DNA from: Bacteroidales bacterium
GTDB lineage: Bacteria; Bacteroidota; Bacteroidia; Bacteroidales; JAUNSR01
DNA length: 64,000 nucleotides
Assembly (NCBI GenBank): GCA_030539115.1
Contig: JAUNSR010000005.1
Span: forward strand, 23,360 to 87,359
Direction: 5' to 3'
Positions 39,956-49,641 of this stretch are shown piece by piece. Below the pieces are notes generated by a model. That model did not search any database. It worked only from the letters and a program-made list of their open reading frames with translations, and had not been told where the DNA came from. Each line of letters opens with the position of its first letter. The first letter of the stretch is position 1. The position numbers were made by a program, and so were the translations under genes.

Positions 39956-41491
39956 ATGCAAAAATCTTCTAAAAAGATTCTTGGACTTATGGGTGCAGGG
40001 TCCGCAGCGCTTGTTGGAACAGGTGCTTTTGCTCAACAAGCTAAAAATCCCAATGTTATAGTTATTATGGCCGACGATATAGGCTATGGTGATTTGAGCT
40101 GTAATGGAGAAAAGACTATCTCAACACCAAATGTTGAAAAACTTGCTTCACAGGGAGTTCGCTTTACTGACGCTCACTCGGCTGCTGCAACAAGTACTCC
40201 CTCTCGTTACTCATTCTTGACAGGTCATTATAATTGGAGACGCGGAGATACTCACATCGCTGATGGTGATGCGGGGATGATCATCCGTCCTGAACAATAT
40301 ACTGTGGCTGATCTTTTTAAAGAAAGCGGCTATAAAACAGGAGCTATAGGCAAATGGCATCTTGGTCTTGGCGATAAAAAGGGATCTCAAAATTGGAATG
40401 GCGTTATTACTCCCGGATTGAAGGATATTGGTTTTGACTATTCATATATCATGGCAGCTACAGCCGACAGAGTGCCTTGCGTTTGGGTTGAGGATATGAA
40501 GGTTGTAAATTTGGACGCTAACGATTCGATTTTTGTAAGCTATGTAAAGAATTTCGAGGGTGAACCAACAGGAAAGAATAATCCGGAACTTCTTTACCGC
40601 CAAAAACCAAGCCACGGACACGACCAATCTATAGTAAACGGCATATCTCGTATCGGTTATATGAAAGGCGGCAAAAATGCTCTTTGGGAAGACCAATTTA
40701 TTGCCGACAGCATTACAAATCATGCCATAGACTTTATTGATGAGAATAAAGATAATCCTTTCTTCCTTTATTTGGCAACAAATGACATCCATGTTCCTCG
40801 CGTTCCTCATCCTCGTTTTGAAGGAAAGAGCGGTATGGGCGTAAGAGGTGACGCTCTTCTTGAATTTGACTGGACTGTAGGTAAAGTTCTTGAAACTCTT
40901 GATCGCCTTAATCTTACTGAAAATACAATTATCATCCTTACAAGCGACAATGGTCCTGTTGTGGATGACGGTTATCAGGACTTGGCTGTTGAACTCCTTG
41001 GCAAACATCGTCCTTGGGGTGAGTTTAGAGGCGGAAAGTATAGCAATTTTGAAGCAGGCACCCGTATTCCTTTCATTGTTTCTTGGAAAGGCGTTACAAA
41101 GGGCACCGTTTCCAATGCTCTTGTAGCTCAAATTGACTTTATGGGCTCGATGGCTGCAATGCTTGGCAAAGAACTTCCAAATTCGACCTGCATAGATACT
41201 CAAAATCAGCTTAAATCATGGCTTGGTAAAGATAAAAAGGGTCGTGATTATGTTGTTGAAAGCGCTCAGTCTTTATCTATTTCTGATGGTAAATGGAAAT
41301 TTATCCGTCCTAACAATGGAGCTAAAATGAATAAGTTTACAAATACAGAACTTGGCAATGACAAAACTCCTCAACTTTATAATATCAAAAAAGATAGAAA
41401 TGAAAAAGTAAATCTTTATGATAAAAACAAGAAAAAAGCTGATGAATTAAATGCTCTTCTTGAAGCTGAGAAAAGTAAAACTCAGAAATAA
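39956..41491 (+). CDS. Secreted sulfatase, Ser-type
   Basis: Family S1 sulfatases hydrolyse sulfate esters using formylglycine. The 511-residue protein has a signal peptide (about 1-27, GTGAFAQQ), the metal-binding NVIVIMADDIGYGDLSCNG, and the activation motif S-T-P-S-R at 80-84 (AATSTPSRYSFLTGH). The residue to be oxidised is thus Ser80 rather than Cys, which requires the radical-SAM maturase anSME; no such gene is in the window. GAIGKWHLG, SDNGPV and HRPWGEFRGGKYSNFEAGTR complete the active-site set. It is convergent with the SusCD operon, so it probably acts on the same sulfated glycan, but it has its own transcript. Which sulfate position it removes is unknown. Confidence 0.93.
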   Translation: MQKSSKKILGLMGAGSAALVGTGAFAQQAKNPNVIVIMADDIGYGDLSCNGEKTISTPNVEKLASQGVRFTDAHSAAATSTPSRYSFLTGHYNWRRGDTHIADGDAGMIIRPEQYTVADLFKESGYKTGAIGKWHLGLGDKKGSQNWNGVITPGLKDIGFDYSYIMAATADRVPCVWVEDMKVVNLDANDSIFVSYVKNFEGEPTGKNNPELLYRQKPSHGHDQSIVNGISRIGYMKGGKNALWEDQFIADSITNHAIDFIDENKDNPFFLYLATNDIHVPRVPHPRFEGKSGMGVRGDALLEFDWTVGKVLETLDRLNLTENTIIILTSDNGPVVDDGYQDLAVELLGKHRPWGEFRGGKYSNFEAGTRIPFIVSWKGVTKGTVSNALVAQIDFMGSMAAMLGKELPNSTCIDTQNQLKSWLGKDKKGRDYVVESAQSLSISDGKWKFIRPNNGAKMNKFTNTELGNDKTPQLYNIKKDRNEKVNLYDKNKKKADELNALLEAEKSKTQK

Positions 41492-41522
41492 TTAAATCTT
41501 AACAAACAGATTTATAAATAAT

Positions 41523-41557
41523 AAAAGGCGTTCCAAAAAAATTTTGGAACGCCTTTT
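41523..41557. terminator. Bidirectional terminator between sulfatase and PUL operon
   Basis: AAAAGGCGTTCCAAAA pairs perfectly over 16 bp with TTTTGGAACGCCTTTT around a 3-base loop. Confidence 0.88.
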
Positions 41558-41714
41558 AATTTTTATATGGAATGCTCAACATTATTTCTTTGCATTCAAT
41601 TTTTCTATTCTATCTAATGCATTATAGATTTGAATGGCAAGCAAGATATTTATACAATTCAATTTTTTGATTTAAATGAAAGTATTTATAGCTTGAATGC
41701 CATTCAATATAATC

Positions 41715-42701
41715 CTACCATTCAATAGCTTGATCTTCGTCAGGAATCTGAGTATTAATCTTACGTTCAAGAGTTAAAGATCCTCTTACAACATAATTAA
41801 TTCTACTTCCGGGAACTGAAGTGTAGTCAGTAAAGTCGTAATCTATATTATCAATAGTAACATAGCGATGCTTCAAATAAGGAAGTGTAGGGTCCATAGA
41901 TTCCTGGATTTTGAAATAAGGCTGTTTGTTCAATTTAAATTCCATTTCAGGATTTTCAGCATACATAGTAAGCTGTTTTGTGTCGTTATCGAAATGAACA
42001 AAGATTTTATAATTACGTCTATCCTTACGATCCTCATCAATTGTACCTGCATAGAAAAATATTGTATTTTCATCAGAGACATAACCGGTAATTTCACTTG
42101 CGACAATAGCTGCATCGTTTTCATAACCTTTTAAGAAATTTTTATATGCAGTACCGCCATAAACACCGGAATAATCATTGAAAGGCATAATTCTCAATAG
42201 AGCCTTGCGATAATTTTTTCTTGGATGAGAAACATAATTGTATGACGGATCATCAAGAATTGTGATAGGAAGAACCCATTTTTCAGATAGATCAATACCT
42301 TTTAGAGAAAAATCTATATCCATAAGAGAGGTATTTTCTCCTGCTTTAATATCCACAGTTTCAGGGAATGTAAAGTATTGAGAAGTTAACTCATTATAAT
42401 ATAAATCTGTTCTGCTCTGAAATCTCTCTATGTTTAGAGTTTTTAAAGTATCGGGATCAACAGCAACATGAACCGTAACATTATTCGCATTAGTGTTCGA
42501 ACCACTAACTATCAATGGGAGCTTATAATTTACAAGTCCTTTGGCATTATATTTTATATAAATTTTAGTTACTCCGTTATCATTTATAGGAGCCTTAAAA
42601 GATATAAAATTCTGATACTGTTCCTCTTCCCATTCGTTGTTACATGCGCTGAAAGAGAAAAGCACCACCATCATTATCAATAAACTATATATTTTTTTCA
42701 T
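41715..42701 (-). CDS. Surface lipoprotein of DUF1735/DUF4973 type in the PUL
   Basis: The 328-residue protein has a lipoprotein signal with lipobox Cys20 (FSFSACNNEWEEE) followed by acidic residues, as in surface-exposed bacteroidal lipoproteins. The N-terminal part (ISFKAPINDNGVTKIYIKY...DPDTLKTLNIERF...FTFPETVDIKAGE) fits the BT_3987-like DUF1735 fold often found at the SusE position. The C-terminal half (YSGVYGGTAYKNF...) is a second beta domain. The usual inference is glycan binding at the cell surface. It is the last gene of the operon but stands 352 bases from susD, with degenerate repeats between, so it may have a separate or attenuated transcript. Confidence 0.8.
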   Translation of the reverse strand: MKKIYSLLIMMVVLFSFSACNNEWEEEQYQNFISFKAPINDNGVTKIYIKYNAKGLVNYKLPLIVSGSNTNANNVTVHVAVDPDTLKTLNIERFQSRTDLYYNELTSQYFTFPETVDIKAGENTSLMDIDFSLKGIDLSEKWVLPITILDDPSYNYVSHPRKNYRKALLRIMPFNDYSGVYGGTAYKNFLKGYENDAAIVASEITGYVSDENTIFFYAGTIDEDRKDRRNYKIFVHFDNDTKQLTMYAENPEMEFKLNKQPYFKIQESMDPTLPYLKHRYVTIDNIDYDFTDYTSVPGSRINYVVRGSLTLERKINTQIPDEDQAIEW

Positions 42702-43053
42702 TTATTCTTTAATTTAATTTTTAACACTAAGGTATAAATGTGCTCTTATAATTATCAGCCTGACTTTCAAATCATCCTGCTTAAAAATCAATTCTTTTAA
42801 AATTTATCACCGGACTTTTATCTAAACCTAAAAACCATCCTGCTTAAAATTCAAACTAATTAAAATTTATCGCTTGACAATCAGCTAAGCCTTCAAATCA
42901 AATCTCTTAATTATCATTATTTATAATATAAGCAATCCAATCATCGACACTGCTTTCAAGCCATTAATTATAAAGAGCAATTTCACATGTACATTTATTA
43001 TAATACTTAGGTTATTTTACCTGTATTAAAAGGTCTTTTTACCTGTATTAAAA
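42702..43053. repeat. Degenerate 63-bp repeats between susD and the DUF1735 gene
   Basis: A unit starting CATCCTGCTTAAAA occurs at 42773 and again at 42836 (period 63), with weaker remains on both sides sharing TTATC and CTTCAAAT. At 43015-43031 and 43037-43053 TTTTACCTGTATTAAAA occurs twice, the second copy touching the susD stop. At 42722-42733 TAACACTAAGGT matches the start of the repeat at 96-107. No gene is present. Confidence 0.55.
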
Positions 43054-45108
43054 TTAATCATAAGAAGTCCAACCAGGAGTCTGAGTAAGACGTTTATTTC
43101 TCTTCAATTCAGAATGTTTGATTGGCCAGAACCACATTTTGTCAGCAAATGTTGTCGGCAATGCCCATTCAGCTACAGGAGTATGGAATAGATCTCTTTG
43201 ATCTTTTGTCATAAGAACGTTACATCCATAGATTGGCAAAGATTCTTCAACAGGAGCATCTTTCCAACGACGAAGATCATAATAACGTTGAGACTCTCCC
43301 ATCAATTCTATTTGACGTTCGCGTTTTAATGCCTTACGAAGCAAATCTTTGCTTGCATAAACATCGGCTGTATAATCAGGAACTCCGGCGCGAATTCTAA
43401 CAGGATTTGTACCTTTCTTTATCTCGGTCAGATTACGGCTGATAGTATGAGTTGTAGAGCCATCCCAAGAAGGAATAGAATAACTTCCATCAAGTTCATT
43501 TAAAGCCTCAGCATACATTAAAAGAATATCTGCATAACGAATAGCAGGATCTGTCTTATTTACGATATTGCCAAGATTACCGCTTAAATATGTATCACGA
43601 GGATGAACATACTTCATAACGCCAATACCTGAACGAAGCCAGAACATGGTGTTTGTATATCCATTACCGTCGCCTCTATAATAGAACACCTGTTTTTCAC
43701 GGTTGCTTTCCTCAGTCTCATTTGTCATGTGCCAAACGCTTCCGTTATAAGCAACAGATGCATAGAAACGAGGTTCACGGTTTGCATATTGTAAAGAAAC
43801 GCCTTCAGCAAGAGGTTTATATTTTCCCTCCTCAACATCTTCACGAGTTACATAACCCGCAGCACGGGAAGAGCCATCACCACGACCAATCTCTTTGTCT
43901 TTTCCAGGGCAATCGGTACCGTCATTCATATAATAGGCATCGCATTGTTTTTGGGTAAGACCATGAGTGTTCCATCCTGAAGCAATACGAGGAAGCTGAT
44001 GAGCAACCATTGCCATAACGCTTTCACCACCGATATTCTGAGCACGGGTAAAGATAAGTTCAGGATTTGAAGAGGCGATTACATCACCATCAAACAAAGC
44101 TCTGTAAGATTCGAACGGATCGATATTTTTCCAACCGTTAGGCCAATCCTTTTCAGAGAAGTTTCCATCTGCAGGAGGAGTGATAGTAGCCGGATAAGTC
44201 ACTGTTCCTGATTGTCTGAAAGATGATACATAAAGGCTGTAAACATTTAAGTCCATTACATCCTTACAAGCGGCTGCGGCTCTTGCCCATTTCTCTTCAC
44301 TGTAGTCAGGAGAAAGAAGCTGGCGTTTTTGATCGTCGACAAGCTGCTTTGCAAAATCATCCTGATTGCCATTCATAAGAGGGCTTGCAGCATAAAGCAA
44401 AGCTTTCGCTCTTGTTGCCAAAGCAGCGCCGATTGTAGGACGTCCAATATTCAATTCATCACGTTTTGTATATTGAAGTTCTCTTGCTGCATGAACCATC
44501 TCATCACTAATATAATTTGCACACTCTTCATAAGAGCTGCGAGGAGTGGCTATCTCCTCATAAGAATCATTATAGTCAAGTCCTTTATCAGGGAGAATTG
44601 GAATCGGGCCATATTTTCTTAAAAGAATCCAATAATAGTAGGCTCTTACAAATCTTGCCTGTCCTTTATAATCCAAAATCTCCTCGGGCGACATCTCTTT
44701 GTTCATATCGATATTTTCGATAAATACTGATGCCTGACGAATACCCTTATATGCACTTCCCCAAGTGTTGTTATAATGGTCGTTTTCTGAATACTCACCG
44801 AGTCTGAAAGCCTTATAAGATTGATAAGGCTGATTCCATGTATCATAGCTGTTATCACGGTCGCCATAATACATATCATCGGCATAGTTATGAGGAGTAT
44901 AATGTTTGCTGCAAACATCAGCGCATTCATTCTTCAAGAACGAATAAGCATAAGCCAACCACTCTTCAGAATAGGTCTTATTGGTAAAAACAGACTCCAA
45001 AGTTGTACGGTCCTTGAAATATCTATCTGAATCCAAATAATCCGAGCAAGAAGAGAAGAATGTTGCTCCCGCTGCAATTAGAATCATTGAATATATTGTC
45101 TTTCTCAT
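43054..45108 (-). CDS. susD: SusD/RagB-family glycan-binding lipoprotein
   Basis: SusD-like proteins sit as a lid on the SusC channel and bind glycans at the cell surface. I start at ATG 45106-45108 (MRKTIYSMILIAAGATFFSSCSDYLD), 10 bases after the susC stop, because the lipoprotein signal then has normal length; an ATG eight codons upstream would overlap susC. The 684 residues are long for the family (about 500-600 typical). Recognisable blocks are GQARFVRAYYYWILLRKYGPIPIL, the TPR-type AKALLYAASPLMNG, YADILLMYAEALNEL and RERQIELMGESQRYYDLRRWKDA, ending at TQTPGW. The symbol denotes the family, not starch specificity. Confidence 0.94.
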   Translation of the reverse strand: MRKTIYSMILIAAGATFFSSCSDYLDSDRYFKDRTTLESVFTNKTYSEEWLAYAYSFLKNECADVCSKHYTPHNYADDMYYGDRDNSYDTWNQPYQSYKAFRLGEYSENDHYNNTWGSAYKGIRQASVFIENIDMNKEMSPEEILDYKGQARFVRAYYYWILLRKYGPIPILPDKGLDYNDSYEEIATPRSSYEECANYISDEMVHAARELQYTKRDELNIGRPTIGAALATRAKALLYAASPLMNGNQDDFAKQLVDDQKRQLLSPDYSEEKWARAAAACKDVMDLNVYSLYVSSFRQSGTVTYPATITPPADGNFSEKDWPNGWKNIDPFESYRALFDGDVIASSNPELIFTRAQNIGGESVMAMVAHQLPRIASGWNTHGLTQKQCDAYYMNDGTDCPGKDKEIGRGDGSSRAAGYVTREDVEEGKYKPLAEGVSLQYANREPRFYASVAYNGSVWHMTNETEESNREKQVFYYRGDGNGYTNTMFWLRSGIGVMKYVHPRDTYLSGNLGNIVNKTDPAIRYADILLMYAEALNELDGSYSIPSWDGSTTHTISRNLTEIKKGTNPVRIRAGVPDYTADVYASKDLLRKALKRERQIELMGESQRYYDLRRWKDAPVEESLPIYGCNVLMTKDQRDLFHTPVAEWALPTTFADKMWFWPIKHSELKRNKRLTQTPGWTSYD

Positions 45109-45118
45109 ATTATTAAAA

Positions 45119-48100
45119 TTATAGATTAACACTTAATCCTACAGTTACTGATTTAGTTAACGGATAAGCTTCGCCGCGAGGATCACCCAATTCAGGATCC
45201 CAAAGTTTGAAACTTGACCAAGTCAACAAGTTTGTACCTGTAACGAAAATACGAATATTGTTAAAGTGGATTTTGTTTACAATATTTTTTGGCAATGTGT
45301 ATCCTATATCCACTGTTTTCAAACGAACATAAGATCCATTTTGAAGCCAGAAAGTAGAATTTCTATAGTTATTGCTGTTGCCGCCATAGCTCAAGCGAGG
45401 ATATGAAGCATTTGGATTTTCTGTTGCAGGATCTCCTGAGATATCTGCAGATACCCAACGGTCGTCAAGCATTCCCTTTATAATATTTCCCCATTCACCT
45501 TCGCTGAATGCATATACGCATTTACCATAAGTGAAATATGTCGATTTACCGGCACCTTGGAAATGGACATTTACATCAAGACCTTTCCAGTTTGCTGATG
45601 CACCCAAACCATAAATCAAGTTTGGTCTTGTCGTTGCACCAACAGCCACTTGGTCACCATTGTTTATGACGCCATCACCGTTTACATCTTTATATTTAAT
45701 ATCACCGGGCTGATAAGTTCCGAATTCCTGTCGTGGACTGTTTCTTATATCGTCATAGTCTTTAAACAAGCCAAGAGCAACCAAGCCCTTTGCCTGATTG
45801 ATACGATAGCCCTGCTCCATCTGATATGGATAAACATTGTTTTCCTCATCTTTTTCAAGCACCTCATTCTTACTATAGGTTACATTACCTCTAAGAGTAA
45901 TTCCCACCTGTTGAATCTTTGTGTTATAAGCAAAGTTTCCATCAAAACCTTTTGAATTTACAGCGCCTACATTTGCTTTCGGAGTAGATTCCAAACCGAC
46001 AATCTCAGGAAGATAGTTACGGCTCATGTAGATACCTGTACGTTTTTCATCAAAATAGTCGACAGTTGCAGTAAAGCTGTCTCTAAACAATGACATATCG
46101 ATACCTAAGTCATTCTTTGTTGCGATTTCCCAAGTAACATAAGGAGAAGCTACCTGAGTATAATGTTTTCCATCATAGTTGTTTGTACCTCCAAACTGAG
46201 CCCAATTGATTCCTGAAGTATCTCCAATGGTATAAAGGAATGGGAAACGGTCGCTCATATTATCATTACCTACTTTACCACGAGAGAAACGCACCTTGAA
46301 CATATTAACCCAAGTCAGGTTGTCTTTAATAATCTTTTCTTCGGCAACGTTCCATGCAACAGACACAGCAGGAAAGAAACCATATTGGTGTCCTTTTGCA
46401 AAGTTCTCTGAACCGGTGTAACCGAAGTTAAAATCAAAGAAATAACGATACTTCCAATTGTAGGTTGCACGACCCGCAAGAGCCTGATTACGTTTTGAAA
46501 TACTGTTTTTGATATCAGTACCAAGATTCTGAGTTGCAATATATGAATCCTGAGTATATTTAGCTGTCAAACCGACATGATGGTCTGAGAAATCACGATT
46601 CCAATTTAAAACTGCATCAAGAAATTCCCTTCTGTCGCCATCGGATCCGCTCTCCTGATACATATCACTTGGATCGGATATTTTAGTCCAGATAATATTA
46701 CCGTCGGCATCTCTTTTACGCTCAGCTTTCCATTGTTCCGGCCATCTGCGATGGTTGATATAACTTGTATTGTTGGTATCATAACCGAAACGACCCTCAA
46801 ACTTCAAGCCCTTTGTAATAAAATCAAGCTTCTGCTCAAGAGTAACGTTTGTTTGGATATTGTTTGTCCAATCCTCGTTGTAACCTGTCTGAGTTGCGGC
46901 AACCCATGGATTTGTCTTGTTACCAGTTCCTACTGCAGGAATCTTGCCATCAGAATAAAGTATCGGAGTACTGATTGGAGTATAACCGAAAAGTTCACCC
47001 CAAACATCCGAATCGCCGAGTCCAGGGCTGTTACGTTTTGCCAAAGAACCTGAAACACCAACTTTCAACAAAGTAGTTTTGGTGATATCGATATCGGTGT
47101 TCATACGATAGTTCCAACGTTTGTAGTTTGCGTTGGTATTATAGTCATTTCTAAGTGTTTCGTCGGTATTGTACATACCGCCATCTTCAACATAGCTTAA
47201 AGAAACGAAATAACGGGCTGTGTTACCACCACCATTCAAATTCAGGTTTGCTCTGTAGCTCATTGCACCGTCTCTAAGCAAGAGGTCTTTCCAATCAACA
47301 TTCGGATATAAATCGTTGTCAAGACCCATTCTCAAAACTTCCAATTCTTCAGGCTGATAGATTGGAGATAGATTACGAGTGACACGGGCTTCATTCAAGT
47401 ATGTTGCATAGGTAATACCATCTTCAAATTCAGGAGTTTTAGTACGTGTATTATAAGATGTCTCAACTTTAGCATCGATATTCACCTTACCGGCTTTACC
47501 ATGCTTTGTTGTAATCAACACAACACCATTGGCACCCTTGGCACCGTAAATAGCTGTTGCGGAGGCATCTTTTAAAATACTGAAAGTAGCAATATCCTCG
47601 ATATTCAACTCATTCAAATCCCTTTCAAAACCATCGACCAACACATAAGCGCTGCTGCTGGCACCAAAAGTGGAAATACCACGAATCCAGAACTCGGAAA
47701 AGTTCTTGCCGGGCTGACCTGAAGTCTGCATAGCCATTACACCCGCTACATTACCTGCCAAAGAGTTTGTGATACTGCTTGAAGGGTTTGATTTCAAATC
47801 ATCGACAGTTACAGTGGCGATTGCTCCTGTTACAGTCAACTTTTTCTGAGCACCCGTTGCCGTAACAACGATTTCATCCAAAACACTGTTTTCAGATTCT
47901 TTCATTTTGATATTCTTCACACCACCCTCTTTAATAAGTATGGTAACTGTTTCATAACCTACATAAGAATAGATCAATTTATGAAACTGTTCAAGTTTTA
48001 TTTTGTATTCACCATCAATATTTGTAATAGTACCAAGACCGGCAACATCGCTGACAGTAATATTAACACCAATCATCGGCTCACCTTTCTCATCAGTAAC

Positions 48101-48187
48101 CTTACCGCTTACTGTAACAGTTTCTTGTGCAAAAGCATTAATTGAGATGCCCAGCAACATAATAAATGTTATCAAAAAATTTCTCAT
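45119..48187 (-). CDS. susC: SusC/RagA-family TonB-linked outer-membrane transporter
   Basis: SusC-like proteins import oligosaccharides (or peptides) through the outer membrane with TonB energy. The 1022-residue protein has a signal peptide (about 1-20), a carboxypeptidase-regulatory-like domain (VSGKVTDEKGEPMIGVNITV...GTITNIDGEY), the SusC signature and TonB-box region (LDEIVVTATGAQKK), a plug (about 115-225; ATAIYGAKGANGVVLITTK), then the 22-strand barrel. It follows the IPT/NHL lipoprotein by 20 bases and precedes susD by 10. No sensor regulator (HTCS, ECF sigma/anti-sigma) is in the window, so the control gene lies elsewhere. Confidence 0.95.
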   Translation of the reverse strand: MRNFLITFIMLLGISINAFAQETVTVSGKVTDEKGEPMIGVNITVSDVAGLGTITNIDGEYKIKLEQFHKLIYSYVGYETVTILIKEGGVKNIKMKESENSVLDEIVVTATGAQKKLTVTGAIATVTVDDLKSNPSSSITNSLAGNVAGVMAMQTSGQPGKNFSEFWIRGISTFGASSSAYVLVDGFERDLNELNIEDIATFSILKDASATAIYGAKGANGVVLITTKHGKAGKVNIDAKVETSYNTRTKTPEFEDGITYATYLNEARVTRNLSPIYQPEELEVLRMGLDNDLYPNVDWKDLLLRDGAMSYRANLNLNGGGNTARYFVSLSYVEDGGMYNTDETLRNDYNTNANYKRWNYRMNTDIDITKTTLLKVGVSGSLAKRNSPGLGDSDVWGELFGYTPISTPILYSDGKIPAVGTGNKTNPWVAATQTGYNEDWTNNIQTNVTLEQKLDFITKGLKFEGRFGYDTNNTSYINHRRWPEQWKAERKRDADGNIIWTKISDPSDMYQESGSDGDRREFLDAVLNWNRDFSDHHVGLTAKYTQDSYIATQNLGTDIKNSISKRNQALAGRATYNWKYRYFFDFNFGYTGSENFAKGHQYGFFPAVSVAWNVAEEKIIKDNLTWVNMFKVRFSRGKVGNDNMSDRFPFLYTIGDTSGINWAQFGGTNNYDGKHYTQVASPYVTWEIATKNDLGIDMSLFRDSFTATVDYFDEKRTGIYMSRNYLPEIVGLESTPKANVGAVNSKGFDGNFAYNTKIQQVGITLRGNVTYSKNEVLEKDEENNVYPYQMEQGYRINQAKGLVALGLFKDYDDIRNSPRQEFGTYQPGDIKYKDVNGDGVINNGDQVAVGATTRPNLIYGLGASANWKGLDVNVHFQGAGKSTYFTYGKCVYAFSEGEWGNIIKGMLDDRWVSADISGDPATENPNASYPRLSYGGNSNNYRNSTFWLQNGSYVRLKTVDIGYTLPKNIVNKIHFNNIRIFVTGTNLLTWSSFKLWDPELGDPRGEAYPLTKSVTVGLSVNL

Positions 48188-48207
48188 ATTTTCCGCATTT
48201 AGTGTTA

Positions 48208-49641
48208 TTATTGTTCAAGACCGATTTTACGGATTCTACGGTTAACTTTATCACATACATAGAAAGCATTTTCCGATTCATTGTATGCAATACCTGTTGG
48301 GTTATCGAAACGGGCTTCCAAACGAAGATCTCCGTCGACATAACCATAAGAATTTGAATTACCGCTTGTTCCACGGCCTGCAAAAGTTGTTACAGAGCCT
48401 TCAGGAGTTAGGATTCTTACACAATGGTTACCTCTGTCAGTAAAATAGAAATCATATTGATCTGATTTGCCCGCATATTCAGGATTTTTTACAAATATTC
48501 CCTGATATGGAGTCGACAGACGAACCACGCCGCCTACGCCGTCAACATATCCTGCATTACGAGCCAATCCGCAAACCAAATACGGCTGATTAAATCTCTT
48601 TTCAACCTTATTGTAATCGGTACGAAGAATGTAATGCTTGTTAACAACAACTATATAGGCATAATCACCGGATGGGTGAATCTGAATGTTAAATTCCCAT
48701 TCATTATCCTGAATCTTGAACAATTCTTCATAGTCTTTCACTGTGAAAGGACGTCCGTTGTAATAGTTTTCCATGTCGTATCTAAAGAACTGACCCTTTT
48801 CATAACTGTTGAAATACATTTCGCCATTGACAGGATGTATTACAGCACCGTTACATTGTTTATATGCAGCCAACTGTTGCGGACTTTCAAACAAGCCTGT
48901 GGAAGGATTACGAGTCAAAATAGATACACTTAAACTGTTTGTACCATTACCTGCATAGTCATTTGCAATAATCATTTTCTCACCATCACGGGTAAAATCG
49001 ACACTTCTGAAACGATCCCACTGTCCCATTGAACGTGTAATAGGAGTTGTAACCACACTGTCTTTGAAATTTAAAAGCCTGATTTCATTTCCATCAAATG
49101 CGCAATATAACAAATGAGGTAATTTTGGATCAAACTTCATAAAACAATCTTTTTGAAATCCTGCTACTGTGGCAAATGAGCCATCTTTCCATCCTTGATC
49201 ATCTCTCTCATTACGATAACCGCAAAGAGTGCTGACAACCATTTTCTTTTGATAGCTGAAATCAGTTTCAGACTTGGCATAAACAGTTTTTTCACCCTCA
49301 CCTATTGTCATCTCGATAGTTCCTGAATAGGCTTGAGGAGGAACAAGGCAATAAAGTCCGTTGTTTTTTACACCGATAATTGTAGCGGGTTTACCGCCAA
49401 TTTTCAAGTCAATAATCTTTGGGTCATTACCGAAATTTTCACCATAGATGACCAATCTCTGTCCGATACCTCCCGTTTTAGGAGTAAAATCTGATATTAC
49501 TACCGATTTTGACGGATCAAAAGGAGCAGAATCCGGACTCTCATTATCATCCTTACAGCCGGATAAGCAAAGAATAATCATCAGCATCAGCATATTTGGT
49601 ATATGCCAATACACAACTCTATTGTTGCTTTTTGTTTTCAT
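48208..49641 (-). CDS. IPT/TIG- and NHL-repeat lipoprotein of the PUL
   Basis: The 477-residue protein has a lipoprotein signal (LMLMIILCLSGCKDDNE; an internal Met at 17 is a possible start). An IPT/TIG immunoglobulin-like domain follows (about 45-130: ISDFTPKTGGIGQRLVIYGENFG...). A six-bladed NHL-type propeller comes next (FDPKLPHLLYCAFDGNEIRLL, VDGVGGVVRLSTPYQGIF, DFYFTDRGNHCVRILTPEGSVTTFAGRG, FDNPTGIAYNESENAFYVCDKVNRRIRKI). Such proteins are common first genes of SusCD operons and are taken to be surface glycan-binding proteins. It is the promoter-proximal gene of this operon. Confidence 0.88.
   Translation of the reverse strand: MKTKSNNRVVYWHIPNMLMLMIILCLSGCKDDNESPDSAPFDPSKSVVISDFTPKTGGIGQRLVIYGENFGNDPKIIDLKIGGKPATIIGVKNNGLYCLVPPQAYSGTIEMTIGEGEKTVYAKSETDFSYQKKMVVSTLCGYRNERDDQGWKDGSFATVAGFQKDCFMKFDPKLPHLLYCAFDGNEIRLLNFKDSVVTTPITRSMGQWDRFRSVDFTRDGEKMIIANDYAGNGTNSLSVSILTRNPSTGLFESPQQLAAYKQCNGAVIHPVNGEMYFNSYEKGQFFRYDMENYYNGRPFTVKDYEELFKIQDNEWEFNIQIHPSGDYAYIVVVNKHYILRTDYNKVEKRFNQPYLVCGLARNAGYVDGVGGVVRLSTPYQGIFVKNPEYAGKSDQYDFYFTDRGNHCVRILTPEGSVTTFAGRGTSGNSNSYGYVDGDLRLEARFDNPTGIAYNESENAFYVCDKVNRRIRKIGLEQ

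Noticed and set aside
40442..41203. 253-codon minus-strand open frame inside the sulfatase gene
   Set aside because: It is the antisense shadow of a gene with all sulfatase motifs; its own translation has no domain.
45109..45132. Earlier ATG for susD overlapping susC
   Set aside because: It would add eight residues before a complete lipoprotein signal and overlap the susC end.
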